A stretch of DNA of 64,000 nt from Clostridia bacterium (GTDB lineage Bacteria; Bacillota; Clostridia; Oscillospirales; CAG-272). The first letter of the stretch is position 1; each line of letters begins with the position of its first letter. The position numbers and the translations under genes were made by a program. Shown one piece after another: positions 35,527 through 43,544 of this stretch. The notes under the pieces are model-generated. The model worked only from the letters and a program-made list of their open reading frames with translations, searched no databases and had not been told where the DNA came from. Where the stretch lies: contig JAFSRI010000003.1 in assembly GCA_017446155.1 (NCBI GenBank), positions 1-64,000 of the forward strand, given 5' to 3'.

Positions 35527-36363
35527 ATGACTTTTACGGAAATTAAAACATACCCATTGTCGGATGACGCCGACGTTTTTCTTACGGCGTACATCGCACC
35601 GCAAAACGACGACCAGCAGTTTAACGACAAACGCCGTGGATTACTTATTTGCCCCGGCGGTGCTTATGCGTTCGTTTCTCAGCGCGAGGGTGACGCGATA
35701 GCGACGGCGTTCCTTGCAAAAGGCTTTAATACGTTCGTGCTTTCGTATACGGTGAACAATCGCAATCACCGCGGAAAGAAATTTCCGGCGCAGCTGATCG
35801 AAGCGGCAAAGGCTATGAAGCTGATAAAAGACAACGCCGAGCAATTCCATGTTGACCCGGAACTTATTTTTGTTGCCGGATTTTCCGCCGGCGGACATCT
35901 GGCGGCGAGCCTCGGCATTCTGTATAACAGCGATTACGTCAAAGCCGCGCTCGATATTCCGGACGGATACCTCAGACCCGCCGGAATGATACTCAGCTAC
36001 CCCGTGATCACCGGCGGAGAGTTCGCGCACAGGGGTTCGATTGACAATATTTTGCTCGACGAGCGCGATGATGAAAGCAAACGCGATGAAGTTTCCCTTG
36101 AAAAGCGTGTGGATGAAAACACTGTTCCCGCATTTATATGGCATACACGCACGGACAACGTAGTGCCGGTGCAGAACTCGCTTTTGCTTGCGTCGGCTTT
36201 GGCTGAGCACGGAATAGGTTTTGAAATGCACATCTATCCATACGGCGGACACGGCGCGTCGCTTGCAACGGACGTTGTGGGGTGGGATAATCCCACGCTT
36301 GCCGCGTGGTTCGAGCGTGCCGTCAAATGGGCGAAGAGTATAAAGCCGGACGAGAAAGAATAA
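35527..36363 (+). CDS. Alpha/beta hydrolase, esterase type (BD-FAE/acetylesterase-like)
   Basis: A 278-aa hydrolase. The oxyanion region is CPGGAYAFVS (about 42-51), the nucleophile elbow is FSAGGHLA (about 119-126, Ser), and the catalytic His is in YGGHGASL near 239-246. An Asp acts within WHTRTDNVVPVQ. This arrangement matches the esterases that deacetylate oligosaccharides or sugars. It has no signal peptide, so it works inside the cell on imported glycosides. An AGAGGAAAA site precedes the start. It lies 34 bases before the ribokinase gene. Confidence 0.87.
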   Translation: MTFTEIKTYPLSDDADVFLTAYIAPQNDDQQFNDKRRGLLICPGGAYAFVSQREGDAIATAFLAKGFNTFVLSYTVNNRNHRGKKFPAQLIEAAKAMKLIKDNAEQFHVDPELIFVAGFSAGGHLAASLGILYNSDYVKAALDIPDGYLRPAGMILSYPVITGGEFAHRGSIDNILLDERDDESKRDEVSLEKRVDENTVPAFIWHTRTDNVVPVQNSLLLASALAEHGIGFEMHIYPYGGHGASLATDVVGWDNPTLAAWFERAVKWAKSIKPDEKE

Positions 36364-36397
36364 ATCGAAAAAATCCGCAACGGCAGAAAGGATATTT

Positions 36398-37273
36398 ATG
36401 ATGAAAAGGATATTCGTTATCGGCAGTATAAATACTGATTTCAATATTCGTGCGCCAAAAATGCCGAGCAAGGGTGAGACGCTTGTGGGATACGGCTTCT
36501 TTACCGCGCACGGCGGAAAAGGAGCGAATCAGGCGGTGGCGGCGGCACGACTCGGAGGTGACGTCGTTATGTGCGGATGCGTCGGCGACGATACATTCGG
36601 GCGTGAATCGATCGAGGCGATCGAAACCGACGGAATTGACGTAAAAAACATAAGGACGGTTGGCGGTGTTCCGACGGGAAACGCCGTGATAATCCTTTCA
36701 GACGGGGATAACAGAATAATAATCGACAAGGGCGCAAACGCCTTGATTGACAAAAACGACGTCGACAGGACGCTGAGCGAAGCAAAAGCTGGCGATATAT
36801 TGCTCGTTCAGCTCGAAGCGCCGACGGACGTCGTGGGATATGCGATGAAAACCGGAAGAAAAAAGGGTATGACGGTGATACTTAACCCCGCGCCCGCAAA
36901 CCGGGAGATCATTAAATATCTTCCGCTGTGCGATATGCTTATTCCAAACGAAACCGAAACGGAACTGTTGGGCGGCGAAGATGCGCTTTTGTCAGCGTTT
37001 GACGGAACGCTTATAATTACGCTCGGCGGCGATGGATATGCGATAATAGATAACGGAGTGAAAACAAAATATTCGTGTATAAAAATTGAGCCGGTAGATA
37101 CGACGGCGGCGGGGGATACGTTCTGCGGCGGACTTGTGGCAAAGTTAGCTTGTGGAGAAAAACTCGAAACCGCGGCGGCATTTGCCTCTCTTGCGGCGTC
37201 TATCGCCTGCACAAGAACAGGCGCGCAACCATCCGTTCCGACAAAAGAAGAAGTTGAAAACTATAAAAAATAA
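36398..37273 (+). CDS. rbsK: Ribokinase (PfkB family)
   Basis: A 291-aa sugar kinase. The N-terminal motif GSINTDFNIRAPKMPSKGET (about 7-26), the HGGKGANQAVAAARLGG block (about 36-52, PfkB signature 1) and the C-terminal PVDTTAAGDTFCGGL (about 225-239, with the catalytic Asp) are typical of ribokinases. It would phosphorylate ribose, or a related sugar, after release by the neighbouring hydrolases. A hairpin follows the stop. Confidence 0.93.
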   Translation: MMKRIFVIGSINTDFNIRAPKMPSKGETLVGYGFFTAHGGKGANQAVAAARLGGDVVMCGCVGDDTFGRESIEAIETDGIDVKNIRTVGGVPTGNAVIILSDGDNRIIIDKGANALIDKNDVDRTLSEAKAGDILLVQLEAPTDVVGYAMKTGRKKGMTVILNPAPANREIIKYLPLCDMLIPNETETELLGGEDALLSAFDGTLIITLGGDGYAIIDNGVKTKYSCIKIEPVDTTAAGDTFCGGLVAKLACGEKLETAAAFASLAASIACTRTGAQPSVPTKEEVENYKK

Positions 37274-37280
37274 CGGTTTT

Positions 37281-37307
37281 AAACGCTCTGTGTACAACGG
37301 AGCGTTT
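37281..37307 (+). terminator. Terminator of the ribokinase gene
   Basis: AAACGCTC (37281-37288) pairs with GAGCGTTT (37300-37307); only a short T stretch follows. Confidence 0.6.
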
Positions 37308-37340
37308 GCTTTTGTTATATATTCAAAGCAAGGTTTACTA

Positions 37341-37369
37341 TTGACAGGCGCGACGAATAAATATATAAT
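37341..37369 (+). promoter_or_regulatory. Promoter of the RACo-like gene and addA
   Basis: Perfect TTGACA (37341-37346), 17-base spacer, TATAAT (37364-37369). Confidence 0.85.
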
Positions 37370-37465
37370 TAAATATGATATTTTTATGCCGCACGCGACG
37401 GTTAAAACGTATAAAAAGCCTCGGCACGCTTGCGGTGAAACACTTTTACGTTTCGGTGGCTTATG

Positions 37466-38998
37466 ATGGAACAGATAAAACTGAAAGCAATAATAAACGG
37501 GAAAACCGCAGTTTTTACGGTAGAGTGCGGAATGACGGCGCTCGACGCGCTTGAAGCCAACGGTGTGACGGTGTATGCCCCTTGCGGTGGCGCCGGACAT
37601 TGCGGGGGATGCCGCGCAAAAATCAAAGGAAAAATTCGCCCCATTTCCGACGAGGCGGCGGTGCTCGGTGAAGCCTTTGCCGAAAAAGACGTTCACTTGC
37701 TTTGTTCGACCGAGCTTTTAGGTGACGCTGAGGTGGAAATAACGACCGACATAGCCGTAATGGAGAGGGAAATATTTGATTCGGCGGATAAAGGCACCGA
37801 TTACGGCGTGGCGATAGATATAGGCACGACGACGGTGGCGGTATATATTTGCAGGCTCGATGACGGACGGGTGGTTTTTGAGGACGCATTTCTTAATCCG
37901 CAAAGCAGGTTTGGCGCAGACGTGATAACACGCGTTGCGGCGATAAAAAACGACGCGGCGGCGCTGGAAAAACAAAGAAAAGTATTGTTGGAACAGATAA
38001 ACGCGAGTATCGGGAAGTTTTCGTCCGACAGAGCGCGTTTTTCGCGTGCGGTGATTTGCGGAAATACGGTTATGGAACACATAGCTGCCGGATTTGACCC
38101 TTGCGGAATAGCGGAGTACCCGTTTAAATGCGAAAGTTTGTTTGGATATTCAATCGAGGCGGATAAGGTAGGGCTTGACATTAAACACGGGGCGGGAGTG
38201 TATTTTGCGCCTTGTATTGCGTCCTATGTGGGCGGCGATATTTCTTGCGGTTTGGCGTCTGTCAAGTTCGACGAAACGTCGGGCGACGCGCTCTACATAG
38301 ACGTAGGAACCAACGGCGAGATAGCGCTTGTGCACGACGGGGAGTTATATTTTTGCTCCGCCGCGGCGGGGCCCGCGCTCGAAGGAGCCGGTATCTCACA
38401 TGGGATGCCGTCGATCGAGGGCGCGATAAAAGAAGTGCAAGTAAAAGATGATATACTATTGTATAAAACGGTAAAAGACAAGGCGGCACAAGGAATTTGC
38501 GGTTCGGGAGTTATTGACGCGGTGGCGGCGCTGAAAGACGTGCGCGCGATAGATGAAACGGGACGAATGGTTGATAATCCCCTCATATGCACCGTGAATG
38601 GGAAGCGGGCGCTGAAAATTTGCGACGGAGTGTTTTTTAATGAGGACGACGTGCGCGCGGTGCAGCTTGCAAAGGCGGCTATTGCGGCGGGGATAAAGGT
38701 GCTTGTCGAGAGAAGCGGGGCGAAGTTAAGCTCGCTTGAAAAAGTGATTATATCGGGCGGGTTCGGATCGAACATAAATATTGAAAACGCGGTGAAGATA
38801 GGACTGTTCCCGAAAGAAATATTGGGCCGGGCGGTGTCGGTCGGTAATGCGGCGGGCATGGGCGCGGTGGAAATACTTACGGACGACAAGGCAAGAGAAC
38901 GCGCCGAAAGACTTGCGCGAAACGGGAAATATATCGAGCTTTCATTTGATAAACGGTTTGGAGAGCTGTTTGTTGACGAGATGGGATTTGACATTTAA
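37466..38998 (+). CDS. ASKHA-domain ferredoxin (RACo-like corrinoid-activator type)
   Basis: About 510 aa. The N-terminal 2Fe-2S ferredoxin has cysteines in APCGGAGHCGGC (about 38-49) and a fourth in LLCSTE (about 79). A linker leads to a large ASKHA-fold (actin-like ATPase) domain with AIDIGTTTVAVYI near 112-124. This is the RACo/DUF4445 architecture, known for ATP-driven reductive activation of corrinoid methyltransferase proteins. No corrinoid protein or methyltransferase gene lies nearby. Two ATGs occur at 37463 and 37466; either may be the start. Confidence 0.87.
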   Translation: MEQIKLKAIINGKTAVFTVECGMTALDALEANGVTVYAPCGGAGHCGGCRAKIKGKIRPISDEAAVLGEAFAEKDVHLLCSTELLGDAEVEITTDIAVMEREIFDSADKGTDYGVAIDIGTTTVAVYICRLDDGRVVFEDAFLNPQSRFGADVITRVAAIKNDAAALEKQRKVLLEQINASIGKFSSDRARFSRAVICGNTVMEHIAAGFDPCGIAEYPFKCESLFGYSIEADKVGLDIKHGAGVYFAPCIASYVGGDISCGLASVKFDETSGDALYIDVGTNGEIALVHDGELYFCSAAAGPALEGAGISHGMPSIEGAIKEVQVKDDILLYKTVKDKAAQGICGSGVIDAVAALKDVRAIDETGRMVDNPLICTVNGKRALKICDGVFFNEDDVRAVQLAKAAIAAGIKVLVERSGAKLSSLEKVIISGGFGSNINIENAVKIGLFPKEILGRAVSVGNAAGMGAVEILTDDKARERAERLARNGKYIELSFDKRFGELFVDEMGFDI

Positions 38999-39085
38999 AA
39001 AGTGCTGACGGCAACTATGCAATTATTATTTTATTCAAATGTATAAAATCGCGGATAAATGTGAGAGAAAGGAGGGGCAAAACGC

Positions 39086-42000
39086 ATGGATGAGATAAAA
39101 TGGACAGAGGCGCAACGGGCGGCGATAGACGCCGACGGGTGCAGTTTAGCGGTTGCGGCGGCGGCAGGAAGCGGCAAGACGGCGGTATTGACAAGAAGAA
39201 TAATAGAGCGCATACGCGACGGGAAAGCTGACATTTCAAGGATGCTGGTGGTGACGTTTACCCGCGCGGCGGCGGCTGAGGTTGAGAGCAGAATAGGCGA
39301 AGAGTTGTCTAAACTCAGTGCGCTTGACCCTTCCGACAAGAGAATAGCACGGCAACTGTTGCTTTTGCCGTCGGCTGAAATTTGCACGATAGACAGTTTT
39401 TGCCTCGACCTTATACGTCAGAACTTTACCGATACGGGAATATCGGGTTTTTCGGTGACGGATGCGGAAACCGAAAAAATGATAATGGAAGACGTAATGG
39501 AAGAACTTATCACCGACTATTTTGACGGTAACGTAGGAAAGGACGGGCAAATCGAAGATTTCGGAACGTTTTACGACACGGTTGGCTCGCCGTCGAGCGA
39601 CACGGCGTTTTGCCGCGCGGCGCTTGATATTTATGATAAATATACGGTTTGCGTCGACCGTGAAAAAGCGATTTGCGGCGACGGCGACGACAAGTGGTGG
39701 GATAAAATATTAAACTCGCTCAACGCGGGCTTCGACCATTACTTAAAGATCTTTTCCGACGCGCTCGATGAGATCGACTCCACGGAGGGAGCTGAGAACT
39801 GGCGCGTTGGGTTTAATACAGACAAGACATTTGTCGAGGAAGTGTCGGCGGCGCTTAAAAAACGCTTAGGTTACAGCGAGATAAAGGGTATAGTAAACGA
39901 TTATCCGAACAGGAAAGTGACGCTTAAAGCCGTTAAATCATCGTCGAAAACGCCGAGGCTTGTTTTTTTTAGTGAGATGAGGAAAGAATTTGTCGCTTAT
40001 GTGAAAAAAATAAGCGAGAAGTTTTTCGGCTATGACGAAGAAACGGTAAATTTCATTTTTGATGAAACGAAAAAAATGCGCCGCAAGATGTGCGTTTTCC
40101 TCGATGAATACGACAGGCGATTGACGGCGGAAAAAAAGCGCCGTCGCGTGATGAGTTTTTCGGACATAGAGAGGATCGCTTTCGAGCTGTTGTATGACAG
40201 AAAAACAGGCGGGGCGAGCAACGCCGCGCATGAAATTGCAGAGCGGTTCGACGACGTCTATATCGACGAATATCAAGACACAAATGAAATTCAGGATATG
40301 ATTTTCACGCTCATTTCGCGCGATGATAACCGATTTACGGTAGGCGATATAAAGCAGAGTATTTACGATTTCCGCGGAGCGGACCCTTCGCTGTTTTTAA
40401 GACAGCTTGACGCGAGGGAAAAATACGGAGCGGGTGAGACGAAACAGGCAAAGCTGTTTCTATCGGAAAATTTCCGATCTTCCGGGGCGATAATCGACTT
40501 TGTCAACGGCGTTTTCGACACAGTGATGAACGAGGACGGGAAGATTCGCTACGGCAAAGACGAGCGGCTGTATTGCGGGCGAAAAGATATTGAAAATAAA
40601 AAAACAGAGATAAAATTCGTTTGCCGCGGAGATAACGGCGAGATTACAGAAACGGAATACGTCGCGCGAAGAATTGAGAAAATGATTTGCGAGGGGGAAG
40701 CTAAACCTGATGAGATTGCCGTGTTGATGAAAAAAAACGACGGTGCGGCTGAAATGGAAAAAGCGCTGAAAGCCCGCCGCATACCTTGCAAAAACACGGC
40801 GACCGAAGAGTTCTTCATGAATGCGGAAATTTTGCTTGCCATTTCAATTCTGAACACGGTAGACAATCCCTCGCGTGACGTGTATCTTGCGGGAGCGCTT
40901 AAAAGCCCCGTTTACGGGGTAAAGCTCGACGAGCTCATGTTTATTCGCCGATACAAAAAGGATGGGACGCTCTTCTCGGCGCTTAAAGCGTTTACTGACG
41001 AAAACGAATTTCAAAAGGGAAAAAAGTTTCTTTCCGACCACGAAAAGTTCAGACAATATGCAAAGGTTTTCACATGCGCCGAGGCGGTGAGGAGAATATT
41101 TGCCGACACGCATATAATGTCGCTGGCGACGGTCGGCAAGAGCGCGGCGGAGTCCGAAAATTCGCGGGCAAACCTGCAAAAACTGTATGATTACGCGCGT
41201 GAATATGAAAAGGGCGGCGACAAGCGTCTTTACGGGTTTATAAAATTCCTTGATGAATTGAGCACCTCAAAAGCAAAGGTTGACGTTTCGCAATTTTCAA
41301 AATCGGCGGGAGCGGTGAAATTGATGACGGTGCACGGCTCGAAGGGGCTTGAATTCAAAGTGTGTTTTTTGATCAATTCAACAAACGACTTTTTCAGAAA
41401 AGAAGCCGCGGATGACGTGGTTTGCCCGAAAAACGCGCCGATGGCAATGAGAATAATAAAAGACGGGGTTAAACTCGACACACCTATGCGGGAATCGGCG
41501 ATAGACGCCATATTCGACAGACATTCGGACGAGGATATACGGCTGCTGTACGTTGCGTTGACACGCGCGAAAGAGAAGTTGATAATTACCGGCGGCGCGA
41601 AGGACGAAAGCAAGGCAAGAGCGGGGTATGACTTCAACACTGCCGACAGCAGCTGCACTATGGCGGCTGAATATTTCAGCGGTTTTGCACGGAAAAACAT
41701 AAAGAATTTCGCACAGCTGATATGTATTGCGATGTCGAAGACGCCGGATTTATGCAAGGAAGAGTTTATCACGGAATTTGAAGAGGTGACTTCGACCGCA
41801 ACCGAACGCAATGAAGAAGAAAAACGCATGACGGCGGTGGGTGCGAAACGCGACATCAAATGCAGGCTTGACTTTGAGTATCCTTACCGCGTGTTGGCGG
41901 GGGTGCCGTCGAAGCTGTCTGTTTCAAAGCTGTACCCGGACGTACTCGATGACGACGACGGCTCGGCTGAGCTTGAAGAAAAAGAATTGACGGTTGATAT

Positions 42001-42574
42001 GCCGAATTTTTTAAAAGACGAAACGGACGATGTCAGCGCCGCGGAACACGGAACGGCAATGCACACGTTTATGCAGTTCTTCGATTTTGCCAACGTCGAC
42101 AAAAACGGAGTTGAAAACGAGATACGGCGACTGGCCGAGAACAAATTGATATTTGAAAGCGACGCACAAATGCTGGACGCAAAGAAACTCGACGCGTTTT
42201 TCGGTTCGAGCATTGCCGGCCAGATGCGGCAAGCGCGCGCCCTATACCGAGAAAAACGTTTTCTTGTGTATTATCCGGCAGAACGTTTCTCGGAAGAAGA
42301 TGAAACAAAAGCCTCGCTTGCGGGTGAAAAACTGCTTGTGCAGGGCGTTATAGACTGCGCGTTTATAAATTCTGCGGGGGAGTTGATTCTTGTCGATTAC
42401 AAGACGGACAGCTTTTCAGACGACATGGACGAGAGATTTGTGGCAAATATTTTGAGAAAACGCCACAGACGACAACTTGAATATTACAAATACGCATGCG
42501 AAAAGCTGTTTGGGCAGAGCGTTGCCCATACATATATTTATTCGTTTGCGCTCGACGGGACGGTCGAACTGTAA
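39086..42574 (+). CDS. addA: AddA helicase-nuclease subunit
   Basis: A 1162-aa UvrD-like helicase with a C-terminal nuclease. Walker A is AAAGSGKT (25-32); IDEYQDTNEIQDMI (about 391-404) is motif II; VTVHGSKGLEF-type motif V is seen as MTVHGSKGLEFKV. The RecB-family nuclease motif appears near the end as GVIDCAF and LILVDYKTD. AddAB processes double-strand breaks for recombination. The usual addB gene directly upstream is missing here; the RACo-like gene occupies that place. AAAGGAGG precedes the ATG. Confidence 0.94.
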   Translation: MDEIKWTEAQRAAIDADGCSLAVAAAAGSGKTAVLTRRIIERIRDGKADISRMLVVTFTRAAAAEVESRIGEELSKLSALDPSDKRIARQLLLLPSAEICTIDSFCLDLIRQNFTDTGISGFSVTDAETEKMIMEDVMEELITDYFDGNVGKDGQIEDFGTFYDTVGSPSSDTAFCRAALDIYDKYTVCVDREKAICGDGDDKWWDKILNSLNAGFDHYLKIFSDALDEIDSTEGAENWRVGFNTDKTFVEEVSAALKKRLGYSEIKGIVNDYPNRKVTLKAVKSSSKTPRLVFFSEMRKEFVAYVKKISEKFFGYDEETVNFIFDETKKMRRKMCVFLDEYDRRLTAEKKRRRVMSFSDIERIAFELLYDRKTGGASNAAHEIAERFDDVYIDEYQDTNEIQDMIFTLISRDDNRFTVGDIKQSIYDFRGADPSLFLRQLDAREKYGAGETKQAKLFLSENFRSSGAIIDFVNGVFDTVMNEDGKIRYGKDERLYCGRKDIENKKTEIKFVCRGDNGEITETEYVARRIEKMICEGEAKPDEIAVLMKKNDGAAEMEKALKARRIPCKNTATEEFFMNAEILLAISILNTVDNPSRDVYLAGALKSPVYGVKLDELMFIRRYKKDGTLFSALKAFTDENEFQKGKKFLSDHEKFRQYAKVFTCAEAVRRIFADTHIMSLATVGKSAAESENSRANLQKLYDYAREYEKGGDKRLYGFIKFLDELSTSKAKVDVSQFSKSAGAVKLMTVHGSKGLEFKVCFLINSTNDFFRKEAADDVVCPKNAPMAMRIIKDGVKLDTPMRESAIDAIFDRHSDEDIRLLYVALTRAKEKLIITGGAKDESKARAGYDFNTADSSCTMAAEYFSGFARKNIKNFAQLICIAMSKTPDLCKEEFITEFEEVTSTATERNEEEKRMTAVGAKRDIKCRLDFEYPYRVLAGVPSKLSVSKLYPDVLDDDDGSAELEEKELTVDMPNFLKDETDDVSAAEHGTAMHTFMQFFDFANVDKNGVENEIRRLAENKLIFESDAQMLDAKKLDAFFGSSIAGQMRQARALYREKRFLVYYPAERFSEEDETKASLAGEKLLVQGVIDCAFINSAGELILVDYKTDSFSDDMDERFVANILRKRHRRQLEYYKYACEKLFGQSVAHTYIYSFALDGTVEL

Positions 42575-42588
42575 CACGGGAGGGAATT

Positions 42589-43092
42589 ATGAGTAAAACA
42601 AAAAAATTCAACATTTCATATCTTACGGCGCTTTTGCCCGCTGTGCTTGCGGTGATATATATAGCGCTTCTTGCGGCTACGTCGAACATAGACTATACTC
42701 CGGGCGGGTTTCATTTTATCGTTCCGCTGGGACAGCAGGACGTAAGTGACTTTTCGCTTGTCACGTTGCTTATCATTGCGGCGACGTTTTTCGTGTGGGG
42801 ATATGCGGGATATTTTTCCGCAAGACGCAGAGCGCCGCTTTTGCCGGTGCTGCTCGTCGCGCACGCAATACCGATAATTTCAGTCATTCTTTTTGCTGTT
42901 TTTTCGGCTTTGGGCATGCCTGACACGGCGGCGCTGTTCACGGTAGGCTTCGGAACGTTTTTGCTCTTCGGCAACATGGTTTACCAGCTTGTGGCGTTAA
43001 ATTACGTTGAAGTGTTCGTAAATATCATTGCCATGGCAGGCACGTTTATCGTCGGATATTCAATAGGCGTGGCGAAAGGAAAAAAGAAATAA
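42589..43092 (+). CDS. Five-helix membrane protein of unknown function
   Basis: A 167-aa protein. The ATG at 42589 has GGGAGG 6 bases upstream, which fixes the start. It has about five hydrophobic helices (about 10-31, 50-71, 80-104, 109-129, 132-155) and a Lys-rich C-terminus. I do not recognise a named family. It lies 14 bases after addA and is probably in the same transcript. Confidence 0.72.
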   Translation: MSKTKKFNISYLTALLPAVLAVIYIALLAATSNIDYTPGGFHFIVPLGQQDVSDFSLVTLLIIAATFFVWGYAGYFSARRRAPLLPVLLVAHAIPIISVILFAVFSALGMPDTAALFTVGFGTFLLFGNMVYQLVALNYVEVFVNIIAMAGTFIVGYSIGVAKGKKK

Positions 43093-43194
43093 GATTTTTT
43101 ATCACATTTTGTCGGTCGGCTCATATGATAGTATCAGACGGGGGAAAATAATAAAACAGATTTTTTCTTCCGACTTTGATCTATGGAGGATACT

Positions 43195-43290
43195 ATGGGC
43201 AACTGTCTTTGCAATCTCTTAAACGACAACAACACAGTTCTTTGGCTGCTTATCATTGCTTTCATCGTTCTTTGCAGCTGCAACAACTGA
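43195..43290 (+). CDS. 31-aa Cys-containing single-helix peptide
   Basis: GGAGG lies 6 bases before the ATG. The peptide starts MGNCLCNLL, has one hydrophobic helix (about 15-27, VLWLLIIAFIVLC) and ends CSCNN, with four cysteines flanking the helix. Very small Cys/Asn peptides of this shape recur in Clostridia, some linked to sporulation, but I cannot assign a role. A strong terminator follows at once, which supports it as a real gene. Confidence 0.65.
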   Translation: MGNCLCNLLNDNNTVLWLLIIAFIVLCSCNN

Positions 43291-43312
43291 TCATGTTTTC
43301 ACATAAAAAATC

Positions 43313-43340
43313 CGCCGCCCGCTCGGGCGGCGTGTTTTTT
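43313..43340 (+). terminator. Terminator after the 31-aa peptide gene
   Basis: CGCCGCCC (43313-43320) pairs with GGGCGGCG (43325-43332), followed by a T run. Confidence 0.9.
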
Positions 43341-43544
43341 TGCGCAAATGACAAGTCAAATTCGTAATACGTCGGCCTATCGGCGACGTTTTGCGCATTT
43401 ATTCAAAAAGTCGAAGAATATTGGATTTTTGTAAAGATTTTTTTGAAATATAATATTTACTTTTATTAAAATATATGTTATTATATCTTTTGGCATATAA
43501 TATTTAATTTTGCGATATTATAAAAAAACAATGGAGGCAAAAAT

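Noticed and set aside
35343-35546. 67-codon frame in the gap before the esterase gene
   Set aside because: Basic, low-complexity product without a ribosome site; overlaps the esterase start.
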